This document shows, one piece after another, positions 37,556 through 50,400 of a stretch of 64,000 nt of DNA. Below the pieces are notes generated by a model, which did not search any database, was not told the DNA's origin, and saw nothing but the letters and a program-made list of their open reading frames with translations. Numbering within the stretch: position 1 is the stretch's first letter; each line of letters opens with the position of its first letter. The stretch spans positions 125,623 through 189,622 of the forward strand of contig KL647316.1 of assembly GCA_000727475.1 (NCBI GenBank). Reading direction: 5' to 3'. The position numbers and the translations under genes were made by a program. This DNA is from Sarcocystis neurona (Eukaryota > Apicomplexa > Conoidasida > Eucoccidiorida > Sarcocystidae).

Positions 37556-39109
37556 TTGGCCACCACGGGAGAAACGGCGTCGTCACAAAACAGTGAGCCT
37601 GCGCGGGACAGGCGAGCTCCGCCGGAAAAATGAGGTAATAACTGCCCCGCCGCACGTTAGCAAGTTCGGTGCATGCGTGAGTTCCCGGTCAGCAGTGCTT
37701 GCATTAGAGGTGGAAGCGAACTACAGGAAAGGACACTGCTTGCGTAATGCCGTTCATCATCGGGCTGACTGCTCGTTGCAAGCGTTGCGACGATACCCTC
37801 ACTGAACGTGTACACTAAAAAGGCAGACATTTTCTCTTACGAAAGAGAGCAAGGATCTACACCGTACTAAGTGGACCCTAGAGAGGCGCGGGGGCGCGGC
37901 ACTGTTTCCTTCGTGTTCTTGAAGTGTGATTCAGGAGTGTGAATGATCTGGTGAGTGAATGGCACTTACGACCACATTGTGAGCGTATGGGAGAAGTACT
38001 GCGAATCGGTGGCGCTTGAGAAAAAGTCGCAGGAAGTCGCATGTACGCGTGCTGGTGCAGGGGACTCTAGTCTATACGGCCGTGAAAAAAGCATCCGTAT
38101 CCACGCTGCCCCCCATCTTTTATTACAGAGAGAGTTCACCTTCGTTTGGGTTGCGCACGCGCGCACCTGTATTTGAGTGTTTAGCTCGCCGTACCACGCT
38201 AAATGGACTTGAACCCTATTGGCGCAGACGTGAGAATCCCAGAAGTACTCGTCGCATTTGACCGCAGCTTACGTGGATGCGCCGTATTTTCACAAATTTC
38301 CAGCGCAAAGTGCTGCCAGCTGATAGTGCAACGTGAAACGTTGAGCTTGTGTATCGTACCTCACTTTGTTGACGATCTAAACCAGTGGAAAAGATCCACC
38401 GCACAAAACCATTGTACTTTTTGTGAGTCGGAGACCGAAGCCTCTCAAGAAGTCGAGAGGAAGTGTTCTTGTAAGCTCTCCTAGCGTGACCACGGTGATA
38501 AACTCGTGCACTTGCCGGCGTGAAGGTCGTGTAGGATGGCGTGTTTCCTCGGTCACTTACTTTCAGGAACCTCTCATGCTGCTTCGCAGGGAACGTGTGG
38601 TCCTTGGTGATTGTGTGGTGGCGGTGCGCCTTTGTTCGGGCGTGGTGACTGCTACAAAGGTCGGACAATCGTATTTCGTGTGCAACTTCGGAACCTACCT
38701 TACCTGTCTAGGTGGACACACGCGAATTTTCGCGAACAACTCGTTTCATTAGACACCTGCGCAGCGGCTTCTCAGGTTAACTGCGTACGTGTCTCCCACG
38801 TGTCGGTGTCTCCCAGCAGTAGTCATGTGCTTCACTGCGGAGTGCTGTCTTTCGTTCTCACCCTTGCGTACTCTAACGACGCATAGTGGCAGCGCCCGCT
38901 ATAGCATATACGGGAAATCTAACGTGTGTCGTGACGTCAGGGCTCGCCTTTGTCGACGGGGATTTAGTCGTAGCTGCAGAGGCATTCTGAACGGTTTGAC
39001 ACTTTGATGTGCGAGATTGACGTTTCATCGAGTCCGGCATGCTGCGACTGGTAAAGTGCTCTGGTAAAATCTTACGCGCATATTTCTTCCTGAAAAAGCG
39101 TCTGCACAG

Positions 39110-39247
39110 CAGAGTACATCATCGTAACGTGCTGCAAGCCCCTGCATAATGTGTGTCGCGAAACTGTTCAGTCTAGTCCAGAGTACATTATGATAACGTG
39201 CTGCAAGCACCTGTATTACTTGTGTCGCGAAACTGTACAGTCTAGCC
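39110..39247. repeat. tandem duplication, 69-bp unit, with diverged outlying copies
   Basis: Two adjacent copies (39110 and 39179) share AACGTGCTGCAAGC and TGTGTCGCGAAACTGT. A more diverged copy of the preceding block (39030-39125) is visible at about 39285-39395. Confidence 0.85.
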
Positions 39248-39652
39248 CTTGGACACCTTTCACTGTGTCGAAAGTGAAGTGCGGGGCAACATCGGCATGG
39301 TGCGATTCGGGCTGCGTCGTGTAATCTTCCAAGATGTTACTGACATGTTTCCTCTTCGAAGAGCGTCTCCTCAGCAAAATACATCACCGTATGGTTGATC
39401 TCATTTTAGTGTGAGTCCCGAAAGTGCACCCTCAAGTAAGAAAGCTCTGGGGCACTTGCTCGCAGTCTCTTTGAGTTGGTGTCTCTCGCTTTCTGAGTGC
39501 GCACGGTACCCATATTCCCTTGTTCCACACTGTAGTCGCATCCAGCAATTGCACGCAGCTTTTCACTAATACGTAAGTGACGGACGTCCACTGTCACCGT
39601 GTATATTGTGACCGTGTCTGCCGAATACGCGGTAGCAGCGGAGCAAGAAGCA

Positions 39653-39954
39653 GCAGCAGTGGAAAATACGCATGTGGGGAGCTTCTTTCAGTGTCTAAGT
39701 AATAGCTTACATTCTATACGAGAGGAAGCGTAATGCATCTAGGCTACCGTATATATGAAAGGAAGCGTAGTACATGTGAAAGGTCACACACACTGCTCGA
39801 TCAGCAGCAGTGGAAAATACGCATGTGGGGAGCTTCTTTCAGTGTCTAAGTAATAGCTTACATTCTATACGAGAGGAAGCGTAATGCATCTAGGCTACCG
39901 TATATATGAAAGGAAGCGTAGTACATGTGAAAGGTCACACACACTGCTCGATCA
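39653..39954. repeat. perfect tandem duplication, 151-bp unit, two copies
   Basis: 39653-39803 and 39804-39954 appear identical base for base. The unit starts GCAGCAGTGG and ends CTGCTCGATCA. Neither copy encodes a supported product. Confidence 0.95.
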
Positions 39955-40413
39955 AACAGAAGTTGATGCAGTGCTAATAATAGTACTAGATGCAGTGGTA
40001 GTAATGACGGCTGTAGTAGGGGAGGCGGTAGTTATAGTGGTTCAAATATCACTGCTGCTTTGTTCCACCATTTCGTTTCCGTTGTGAGTCTACACAAATG
40101 TTGCGTACGTATGTTCACAGTACGTCACGCTTGCACAATTGCTCATCTTGAAGTGTTATGTTCACTACTAACTACTACGGCGTATGCCTGGGACGCGCGC
40201 AGAGTAAACTGTTGCACGACGCCTACATATTCCTCCTCATTGCAAAAAGTAGCCAACTTCCATGCATTCTGCCAACGCGTGATAAACCTGGCCGGCTGCA
40301 GCGAGTAAAACCAGCACAAAAAGCTGGCGCTTCGCTTAGTGTTTCCCTCGCAGATACCACGGGGAGCTTCCTTCCCACCCCTCCTTCACGGGACTTGCTC
40401 TCTTCTTTTTCAG

Positions 40414-40527
40414 AGGCTTCACTCAGGGGATGAAACGTGGCCCGTATTCCCCGTACAGATTTATCTGTGGGCAGTCACAAGGAGGAGTTGGGTAGCTCTA
40501 CTATTTTGGGTGCGTGGCGGCATGTAG
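40414..40527 (+). CDS. possible terminal exon of an unidentified plus-strand gene
   Basis: An excellent pyrimidine tract (CTCTCTTCTTTTTCAG) precedes a frame reading RLHSGDETWPVFPVQIYLW, then a hydrophobic ALLFW segment, and a TAG stop. It could be the C-terminus of a small membrane protein. No upstream exon was joined and no family is recognised. Confidence 0.22.
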   Translation, partial: RLHSGDETWPVFPVQIYLWAVTRRSWVALLFWVRGGM

Positions 40528-41491
40528 AGCAGTGGACCTCCTCCAGTGCTCAGCATTAGCCCGAGGTAACCTCCAGCCGCCGTCTGGAACACTTACCTTA
40601 CTGTTAAGTACGTTAATAGATGCATCGCAGTGTACCTTCTTCAGTGAGTCATAAGTGGCCGGCCCATATTAATTCACTCGCAAACACGTGCGTGTTGCGA
40701 AGTTGTGCCGCCGAAGGACCCTCACGTAGAAGTACACGTCTAGCCAGCAGAGCGAAAACATATGCTCGTCTCTTTAGATCTTCTTTGAAAGAACGCATTA
40801 CCCACACAGAAATATGACAGAGTCGGCCGTCATCCCCCTCCCACTATAACACTTCTTTGCAGCAATCCATCATACCGTCAGTTCACAAAATCGCCGAAGA
40901 CAGTGGCGGCCTCTAGTCCGAGGCTTCCGTATCAGATGGGATGCGCACGGGGAACAAAAGGAGAAAGCACTCGACTACTGTTCTGTGCGCATGCGTACAT
41001 AACCAGAGAGTACACCCCGACCAGCTCAACGCCGAAGCGGCACGTGTCTAACGGGGCACGTGTGTCCGACGCACGGACCCACACGATAACCAAAAACGGG
41101 TGTAGTGCCTGGGTGAAAGCAGTCGTTTATGCATCAGGAATTATCAGACTGAAGACTCGTAGTTTTCCCGGCAGTTGCGGTTTCTGGCTTCTGGCAACGC
41201 ATGGAGCGAAAACACTCGAACCAAGGGGCGTCTGCTACTGAGTTCTTTCAGTTACGCATGGGAAGTAATTATCAGGCGTAGCTTATATTTTTAGATATAT
41301 ACTTGTCTGACTGATTACGTACATTATATACACCTACGTCTCAGACGTAGACCGAATCTCCCCATAGGTACAAATTCGACATAACCGTGTCCCCCTAAAC
41401 TGTACATACTACACACGCGTACGTATTACACGTATGTACATATCTGTACGCCGTGATTCTTCGTTCACGTCCTCGCGTTAATTTTTAAGCG

Positions 41492-44400
41492 ATGAGAAAC
41501 ACTGACGATGGCGGGACCTCTTTCGCTTGTGTGCAAGACGACGGGCCAGATCGGCCAAAACGTGGTGGTGGTTCGGAGAACTCAGAAAACCCGCCGGCCT
41601 ATACGGATGAAAAGTTTAAAGTACCTGGTGTTGCTTTAATCGATAAAGATGAAAAAACAACCTTCACCGTGGGCGCACGGAGGACAGCGAGAGAGACTGC
41701 GGACCTCCACGACCATGAAAAGCGCGATGGGGACGGTAAGACCGTCTCCAGCCCTCAACTCCTCACATTGATCGTGGACAATTACGACTCGTTCACGTAC
41801 AGCATCTTCCAGTACTTCTCCAGTGTGAATGGTATACCACCGCTGGTGGTGAAAAACGACGAGTTTCCTTCGTGGGAGGCGCTGAAAAAGTGTTTGCCAA
41901 ATATCGACAATATTGTTATTTCCCCTGGCCCTGGCCACCCTGGAAATGCAGAAGACTTCGGCGTCTCCTCGTCTGCTCTACAGGAGGCGGCAGTACCTAC
42001 ACTCGGGATATGTCTGGGGCATCAGGGATTCGCACACGTATACGGCGGCAAGGTAATGTACGAAGCCCACAGGCATCAAAAACCTTACTTTGCATGCTGT
42101 GCTAGTCTGAGGACAGCCGACACAGTTAGGAAGAAGCGAGCAGATTTGTCACCTGCTTTACGGATGACAAAGCCTGGGTAACACACGGCATAGCAGCAAC
42201 CGCTTACCATCCAGCACGGGATTCGGCTTCGAAGCTTTACTCCGTATAGCGCACTAGCTTTTGGAATACAGTGCTGGGTACTGTAGGGTGGAACTGTGCG
42301 TGAAGGTACAGGCAGGTGCCCCTTCTTTTCTGTAAAGCGCTTAGAAACGGGTACTGCTGCATGTCGACCCGCATTGTCTGCTGCCGTCCAATACTACGCA
42401 GCCCGTGGATACTGCAACGGCGAAGCTCATACCTCTGTGCGCCCTACTCATATATTGCCAACTCCAAATCTTTAGCGTCTCTTACAAGTGATTGCCTGTA
42501 CAAACATCTAAATGTATCGTCGCAGCTCGATGTATGTGTACCACATATGCGGTGGCGTGGCTGCGCGTGTGCGTACGCAGCTGTACATACGCTGCGCACG
42601 GTTTAAAGCGTGGATATGCCCCCACGTGATTCTACGCGCAAAAATCCGCAACCAAATTCGCAGAACTGACCAGCGCTCTTAGACACGAAGAGAGTCCGGC
42701 GTAGCCGACAGCGGCAACATGTCTACAACTTTCCTTCCCTTTTCTCGCGTTGGTCTACTCACGTGCCCCTCTTTTCCAACGCTCTGGAGCTGTTGGCAGT
42801 CACAGAGTTTGTTGCTGGGGTCATTTGCTGGATGCATCTGCGTGACGACCTCTTTATATAAGTGTAGGTCTTCTTTAAGTTCATTCATTGAGGCACAAGA
42901 AGGAGCGACTGGTCAAACGCATCTCCGACGCGCACGTGCCACACGAGATGCGCGGTGTGTCGTGGTGTCTTCGGTAGTCCGGGGGATAATTGTATTCGCG
43001 TGTACGTGTGTGTGCGCACACGTGCATACGCGTACGTATACACACATGTATACATTCATGCAAGCATAACTCCGGCGCGTGTTCGTGTGGGACCGCAACT
43101 CCACTGTGCACGAGTACACGTCTCCACGTATGTGTGAGTGTGCCTATTCGTCGCATGACATGCGTGTATGTATGCACCACCTTTTTTTAATTCGAGGTGA
43201 CCAGGGGCGTGTGTGCAACATGTGCGAAAACGTAAGTGACAGTCACCTGCACGCCGTTTGCGTGCAAGCGTAGGTGTCTGCACGAGCGTCCGCGTTCATG
43301 CACGTAGGTAGGTGACATATAAACAATAGCCGTGTTCGTGGCTTTCAGACGCTCAACGACGCATGTACATCGTAGCCCTGCGTGTGCGCTTGCAGCGGTT
43401 TCCCGTCCCTGCAAGACGCACGCTCGTCTTTCACAAGTGAACCTGCTTCAGCTGATCCTCGTCCACTGGCATCCATAGGTTTATTCGTATATAGACAAGT
43501 CTGGGGCTGTGTGCATAGAGGGAGGTGTTTCTCTGTGTCCGTGTCTATACGTGTACACGAGAATGATTCTATACGATTACATATATCTACGTGGGGTTGC
43601 AAACGTACAGGGTTTGTCGGGATACATCTTGGTTGTGCTTCCAGGTGAGCCGAGCACCGACACCCGTACACGGCAGAAGGAGCGTCGTCGAGTTTCTGCA
43701 AGACTACGATCTCTTCCGCGGCATTGAACAAGGCACTACTGTACTACGATACCACTCTCTCGTGGTAGAGAGAGCTAAGTAAGACGAGACAGATTTATCT
43801 ATCTAGCAGTCTATGTGTATAGGTATGTATCTGCAAATACAACTGCAGCTGGGGGACTTGAGCAGAGTAGGCGTATAAGTCTGCAGCTGCCTTCATTGTA
43901 CACAACGGATATTTTTGTTGCTACACTGATACTCCCGCAGGACACAACTTCCGATGGACGTGTGTCTCCGAAGTGATATCTTCGTCTGCTATTGACACAG
44001 CTCTCTTGTACTAAGTCCACTTTTACGTGCGTAGTCCTGCGTTACATGTGCCTTCTCTCTTGTATTTCCTTTACCGTCCTCTCGTCGTCACTTTTCACGT
44101 CTCTGTCTTCCTTCGGCGTACGTACACCCAGCTTGTGTTCCTTCGTCCGTTTTTTCGAGCGGAAAGATCTCACGTCTCTTTAGTCCTGGCTGCGTCTGCA
44201 GTGTCAGTTCACAGCACACCAGCGTTCTCGCGTGCCCCATCGTTATTGCACTTCACTTATTTTTACTTACCCCACGATATCCGCGCCTCTCCTTGAGATG
44301 CATATACGCATCAGCGCTCCTCGAGTCCTCTTCGGATTACGCACAGGGTGTAGATGCCGCCCCGCTGCCGCCTCCTGTGCGACTGCACGTGGAGGCGTCT

Positions 44401-47400
44401 TTCTCGACTGATGTTTTTCCGGCGCCTTCCATTTCGACTTTGCTAGTCGTTTGCTTTCGTGTCTTTCCTTTCAGTCATCTGTCGCCGCACCGTTGACTGC
44501 CGGTGGTTCATTCGTGCTGGCAGTTTGCTCACGTGAGCATCACTTCTCCATTGCTTTCCTCACTGGAGCCTTGTGAAATGGGTTCTTCGTGGAAGCGAGG
44601 GGGACCTTAATCTCGTGAAAGCTCCGTCTTGGATATCTTTTTTATCAGGTATCCTGATGCATCCGTATGCACGTATACGTGTAGGTATGTGCGTGTGTAC
44701 GTGTGGAGATTTGCCGACTGGGCTCTAGGCGGATCGCTGCTGCTCATCTACCTTTGGTACTTCTGCTGGGCTTCCTGATGCAGCCTTCCCGCGTGCTTGG
44801 AGGTGACCTGCTGGACCCGTGACGAGCAGCGTCTTATTATGGGTCTGCGGCACACGAAGCTGCCCCTTCACGGAGTCCAGTTCCATCCCGAGTCGATCGG
44901 TACTGCAGAAGGGTTTCGGATGCTGCAGAACTTCACACACATGTCTCTGGCCTGGTGGAGAGAGAACGGAAAGAACGCGGCCGCCTGCACAGGATTGGAG
45001 GAGGCGGACGCATTGAGCAGAAGGTTGTTGAGAGAAAGTCGAATAACAGCCGTAGGGACAGAATCTCGAAGGACAGGCCCGGGTGGTGGAGGGGGGAAGG
45101 AGACAGCAGGAAAAGGGGACGAAGCGATCGGAGGAGGGGAAGCTGCGACAGCAAGAGGCAGCGAAGCAGCACCAGAAGGCAGAGCACCACAAGAACGTAA
45201 AGGAGCAGCAAAAGCAGGCGGAGCGGCCAACGCAAGAACAGACGGGAATTTGGTTACGACGGGCTCACCCGGATGGGTAGTGAACGTGGCGGTGGTGCCT
45301 CGTGCACGAGAGAATAGCCGGTGGGGGAGTGAGGAGCACCAGCAGCAGCAGAGCAAAGTGGAGGGAAACGGAAGTGACGGAAACACCAAATGCGTATATG
45401 ACCAGGCAGCAATATTTGAGAAACTGTTCGCAAAGGAAAATGTGTGTTTCTGGCTGGATTCAAGCTCGGCAGATGAATCATGCGCCGGTATACATACATG
45501 CAAGCACTACTCCCAGCGAGCTTGTGTTTCTTATATGGGAGGCTGCTCTGGCCCGTTCGCGGAAGCTCTCGAGTACTACGAGAAAGAGAAGAAAGCTGTC
45601 CTCCGCTCCTTCACTCAGGGCAATACCACGACGGTCACACTGGAGCACGCTAATCTATTCCAGCTACTCGCCACCCGCTTGCAGCGGTTCTCACCAGCAG
45701 CCGAACTCAACGGGAGCAGCCACAGAAGCTGTGGCGGAACCGGCCGAGAGAACCACAGCAACAACAGCAACAGCACACCGAAGGGCAGCAAATGGCGCGA
45801 GACCAGCAGCACCTTCCCCAGCAGCAGCAGCAGCGGCTGCGTAGGCTCCTGCAGCAGCCGGAGTGCCAGCAACACCAGCAGGACTTTCACGAGCAGCCAC
45901 AGCAACTCTGTGGAGGTAAGATGGTGGGAAATGCGCGACGGAACGTTGCAGGAAGTCGGGGACGGTGGATCCTTGTGCTGCAGCAGTGTCCTTCCCGTGT
46001 CGCCTGTGGCCACTCCCCAGAAAGAAAAATTGCAGGACTCGGCAGCAGCACTGATTCCAGAAGACGCAGCGTTCAGAAAGAAACGACCGGGCACCTCGAG
46101 GTTTCCGTCTTCGCATGCGTGGCCTCCTTTTAGCTTCGTAGGCGGTTACGTGGGCTTCTTCGGCTACGAGCTGCGGCATCTGACGGAGGCGTATGCGCGA
46201 CTGTGTACACCTCTCGTAGGCATCAGTGCTGCCGTCGAACCTGCTGCTGCTGCTGCAGCAGGAAAGTGGCGTAATGGTCGCATGAAGTGCGTCACCGGCG
46301 CAGCAGCAGCAGCAGCAAGGCATACGGAGACGCTGAAATTCGACTCCGATGACCGGAAGTGCGTAAAGAAGCCTTCCGCTGAACGTGCAGAGGACTGGAC
46401 TAGCCGAGTGAGAGGGACGTCTCGTCTGCAGCAGAGGAACATGGAAGGAGCAGCAGCAGCAGGAGAGAGTGCGGCAGAAGCAGGGGTAACGGAAGGAGGG
46501 CAACCAGTTGAGGGAGCGCGGAAAGAACATCTCAACGAAGAAGAGGAAGCAGGGAATGATGGAGAAGAGAGGCAGCAACAGGGGAAATCGCAGGCAGGGC
46601 AGGAAAAGTCCATAAGAAGAGAGAAGTCTGCGTGTGACGCTGTGTGGGTCTTTGCTGATCGTGTGGTGGCCTTCGAATTGGAGACGAACACCGCGTATCT
46701 TCTTTGGCTAACGCTTGCCACCCATGCAACACCGTCTTCTCCAGCAGCCGGAGATAAAGAGACGGAGGATATCGCGGAAGACGAACAAGGCCGCAGGACG
46801 TTGCGTCAGCTGCATGAGAAAGAGGAGCAGCGCAGCGCTTCAGCTGGTCCTCTGGTACCTGCGTCGGCTGCCGCTGTTGAGGAGGTGTGCGCCTGTGCTG
46901 CTTTTTCTCCTTCTCAGACTACCGCTTCTTCAATATCTCCTCTTGCTCCTTCGTTCCCTTTGAATTTGTCGTCCTGCGACTCTCCTGCGTCGCCCGTGAC
47001 CAAAAATGTCGCGGTGAAGGCTGCTGCTGAACCGACAGCGGAAGAGGAGGGAAAAATCAAAGTTCTGCCTGGTGCACCGGAAAGCCAGGCTTCCCCTAAA
47101 GAAGAAGAAGCACAACTTTGTGACAGCGTCAAGCGCGTGCAGCTTGCCTGGGCAATGCAAACGGTGCAGCAGCTGCTGTGCCTTACCAGTAACTCACGCA
47201 CTGCCTCCGCAGGTGCAGCACCGCGGACATCGCTGAACGCAGGAGGAGGAGACGGTGACGGAAATAGAGATGGAGAGACAGAAGCGAGAAGGGAAGACGA
47301 GAGAAAGAAGGGCGCGACGATCTTAGGTGACACCTACGAAGCAAACGGAGGAGACGCTGTAACAAAAGCAGTAGACGGTACAGCGAATGGCAGCGGCGAG

Positions 47401-50400
47401 AGCAGAATTGCTGGCGCAGAGGAAGGAACAGAAGCAAAAAACGCGGCACCAGGCGGAAATGAAAAGAGCGAAGAAGGAGGCTTGGGGAGACAGGAAGTTG
47501 GGGAGGAAGACGCGAACACCCAGAAGAAGCGAAAGACGACAGAGATACACGGAGCGAAAGAGGAAGGGGGAAAAGAGTGTGCTGAGGCCGCCGCTCGCAG
47601 CAGCGAGGAGGAGAAACGCAGGGAAGAAGAGGAGAGAGGGAAGAAGGGAGAGATAGAACAGTCAACGACTGTAGAAAGTGAAGCAGAAGCCGAGGCGTCG
47701 ACAACAGGGTGGCGCTGTGCCGGCTTAGCTGATGCACTAGAAAAGGCTGCCCCGTCCATTTCTTCTCTCCCGTTGGCTTCGTCCACCTCTACTTGCTGTA
47801 CCCCGTCCGCTTCCTCTTCCTTGATTTTGCAACAGCAGGAGCGGGATACTTGGCTGCTGCAGCCGCGAGACACGAAGGCTCAGTACCTGGAAAAGATCAA
47901 GAACATTTTTCGATTCATTGCATCCGGCGATGCGTATGAAGTGTGTCTCACTACCGAATTTTCAGGGCGTCTTGCTCTCCAAACTGAAGATATCTTTCAG
48001 TTCTATTGTTTCCTGCGCAAACGCAACCCCACCCCATTCAGCGTCTTCTTTAGGTAATCTATCTCAGCGTCTGCTCCCCAGTGTCCACACAAACCAGAAT
48101 GCAGGTGCTTAGGTGCCGTCAGCATACCGGCGTAAATGTCTACGTATATGTACACGTCTGTACCCTCGTGTGTGCCAAAATGTAGCGAAGTGAGTCTAGC
48201 TGCCAGAAAAACGACTGCCACACTGACGCACACGGACACTTTTGTACGAGATATAAAGTAATCCACACGCGCACGGGCTCACCGACGTGTAGACGTGTAT
48301 GCTCCGCGCGCATTTCTTCCGCTGAGGTGCTTGGGGGTGCTTCCGTGTGCCGCTGCTTGATCTTGCGCTGCGCAGGTATCAGCCAGTGGAGCGTTCGTGG
48401 GGAAGCAACATCAGTAGCAGCATTCCCACAACTTGCGAATTCACGGGCCGCACCGTCAGCAATGTTCAAGAAGAGATCCCTGCGACTGCCGCAGTCGCAG
48501 CTGAGGATGCTGCGGCTTCTTTCTTCCCTGCGACTGCTTTGGATCCGCTTCGACCTGCCGCCGTTCCTGCGTGTTCCCGCGCTGCGACGACTACCTGTGC
48601 TGTTGCCGTCGGTGGTGGTTCTGCTGGAGCTGCTGCTGCTGCGCCCTGCTCTTTCACGATCTGCTGCGCAAGCCCGGAACTGTTTTTGCAAGTCGATAAG
48701 GAAGGATGGCTGGAGTCTCGTCCGATAAAAGGCACTCGTCCACGCGGCAGCACCGCGCCTGCAGACGCTGCACTTGCTCTGGAGCTCGCGACTAGCGAAA
48801 AAGACACGGCAGAAAATATTATGGTCGTAGATGTTGCGCGCAGTGATCTAGGTAATCATCCCGGTGCGGTTGTAGAGAAAAAGGCGTTCGTCGTGTCGTC
48901 CAGCTCTGCAGGACAGTGTACATGGAATGTTTCATATTGCCGTTTCTTCTGGCGAAATTTTCAGACAAACCGGCAGTCAACATCGCGGCTACTGTCCGGA
49001 GGTGCTGCGAGGATACAGCTACACGTACACATGTATACAGAGGCCGGTGTGTAGATGTGCGAGAAGGCGGCCGCTGACTGCTTGGGGCAGTGCTCTTTAC
49101 TGAAGGGTGGTTGTCGGTGTATAAGCCGACTGGCGATTCGCAGTTTTGTCTCGTGTCTGTGCGACTTGTCGCCTCAAGTTGCACAGAGGAGTCGGGCCTG
49201 CTGCCGCAACGTGTAGTTCGGTGGCTAGCTGCCTGCAGATGTATCTCACCTACGTGGACTCCCTGTGATGACTACGAGTATTACTGCTTCGCCGCGTGCG
49301 GGGGTCGCGTACTTCTCTCTGGTGCTTGAATATTATCCACCGACTGACTGCGATGACTTTTGGCGTCTCGCTCCTCTTGCCGTGTGGTGGTCGCGAGGAT
49401 TTGTACTCGCGTGGGGTCGTATCTGTGTATGTTTGCACGTCTTCCTGTTTTCATCTGCGTAGATATGTATATATGTCTGCGTCTTACAAGGTTGCGAGTC
49501 TTCAGTGTGTAGCACGTGTGTATCAATGTGTATGAGTCCAGATGGATATATATGCCCAGGCCGGAGTGGCTGCTCCGGTAACTGTCAATCAGGGCACCTT
49601 CTTGGCTTAATAAAAATAAACGCAGAAAGTGACTGCGTGCGAGAAGGTGTCTCCTGCTCTTATCGATCATAACGTTGTCTGCCGCGCTGTCACTTCCAAA
49701 CTCCGCAAAGTGAGGTCGTGACGGTGTTCCTTGCCGGCGCCCCGCGCTGATTTCACAGCGCCACAGGGTAGCAGCAGTAGCACGAGACACGGTCTTTCAT
49801 CCGAACGCACAAACCAAAGGAAAAAGATTTTTTAAGAGAATCAGTCTTAGATCTGCATCAGTGGTCTTTCGTCTTTTTCTTTGGAATGCTCCGCCGCCCC
49901 TCGGAGGTCCTGTGTGTAATGGGCCGGACATAGAAAGCGACGTCTTTTTTACTCTTGCGACCCCCTGCTTCGTAGAAAACCCCTTCAGGGAGGGCGACAC
50001 AGATCAGCGTTTCTGCAAATGTAATTACGTTTCTGCAACTGTAGTTGGCCTCCATAAGATTGCAGTGTTCTCCTTTGTCATCATCAGTCTTCTCCTTCCA
50101 AGATTGCAGTATTCTTTTTTTCTCGTCGTCTAAGATTGCAGTATTCGTTCTTCTCTTCGTCAGTTTTCCCCGTGTAAGACTGCAGTATCCTTTTTCCTCT
50201 TCGTCACTTTTCCTCTTCTAAGGTTGCACTGTTCTGCCTTCTCACCTGCAGGTCTCCTGTTTTCCTGGGTTTCCCGTGCAGGACGGGTCAGCGTCCCTGG
50301 TTCTGTCCACGTACCCGAGTTGACGGTGGTGGAGTCCTACTCGCACGTCCATCAACTTATTTCTACTGTACGCGGAAAGCTTCGGTGAGACTTCGTTTCT

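Larger units (their letters stand above)
37556..41491. other. intergenic, repeat-rich region upstream of ADCS
   Basis: No conserved gene was found. The ORF 38203-38484 (+) is somewhat protein-like but unrecognised. Local duplications cluster at 39030-39400 and 39653-39954. They are followed by a degenerate triplet-like stretch (about 39955-40060) of GTAGTAGT/GCAGTG character. The last 200 bp before 41492 are AT-rich with TACGTA motifs. Confidence 0.45.

Noticed and set aside
42053..42181. Continuation of the ADCS reading frame past 42052
   Set aside because: Glutaminase similarity stops exactly at the AAG|GTAATG donor and resumes at 43645, so this is intron read-through.
44868..48691. Many long minus-strand ORFs opposite ADCS exons 3 and 4
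   Set aside because: They mirror purine- and CAG-rich coding sequence and give Ser/Leu/Pro-rich or Leu-run peptides with no motifs.
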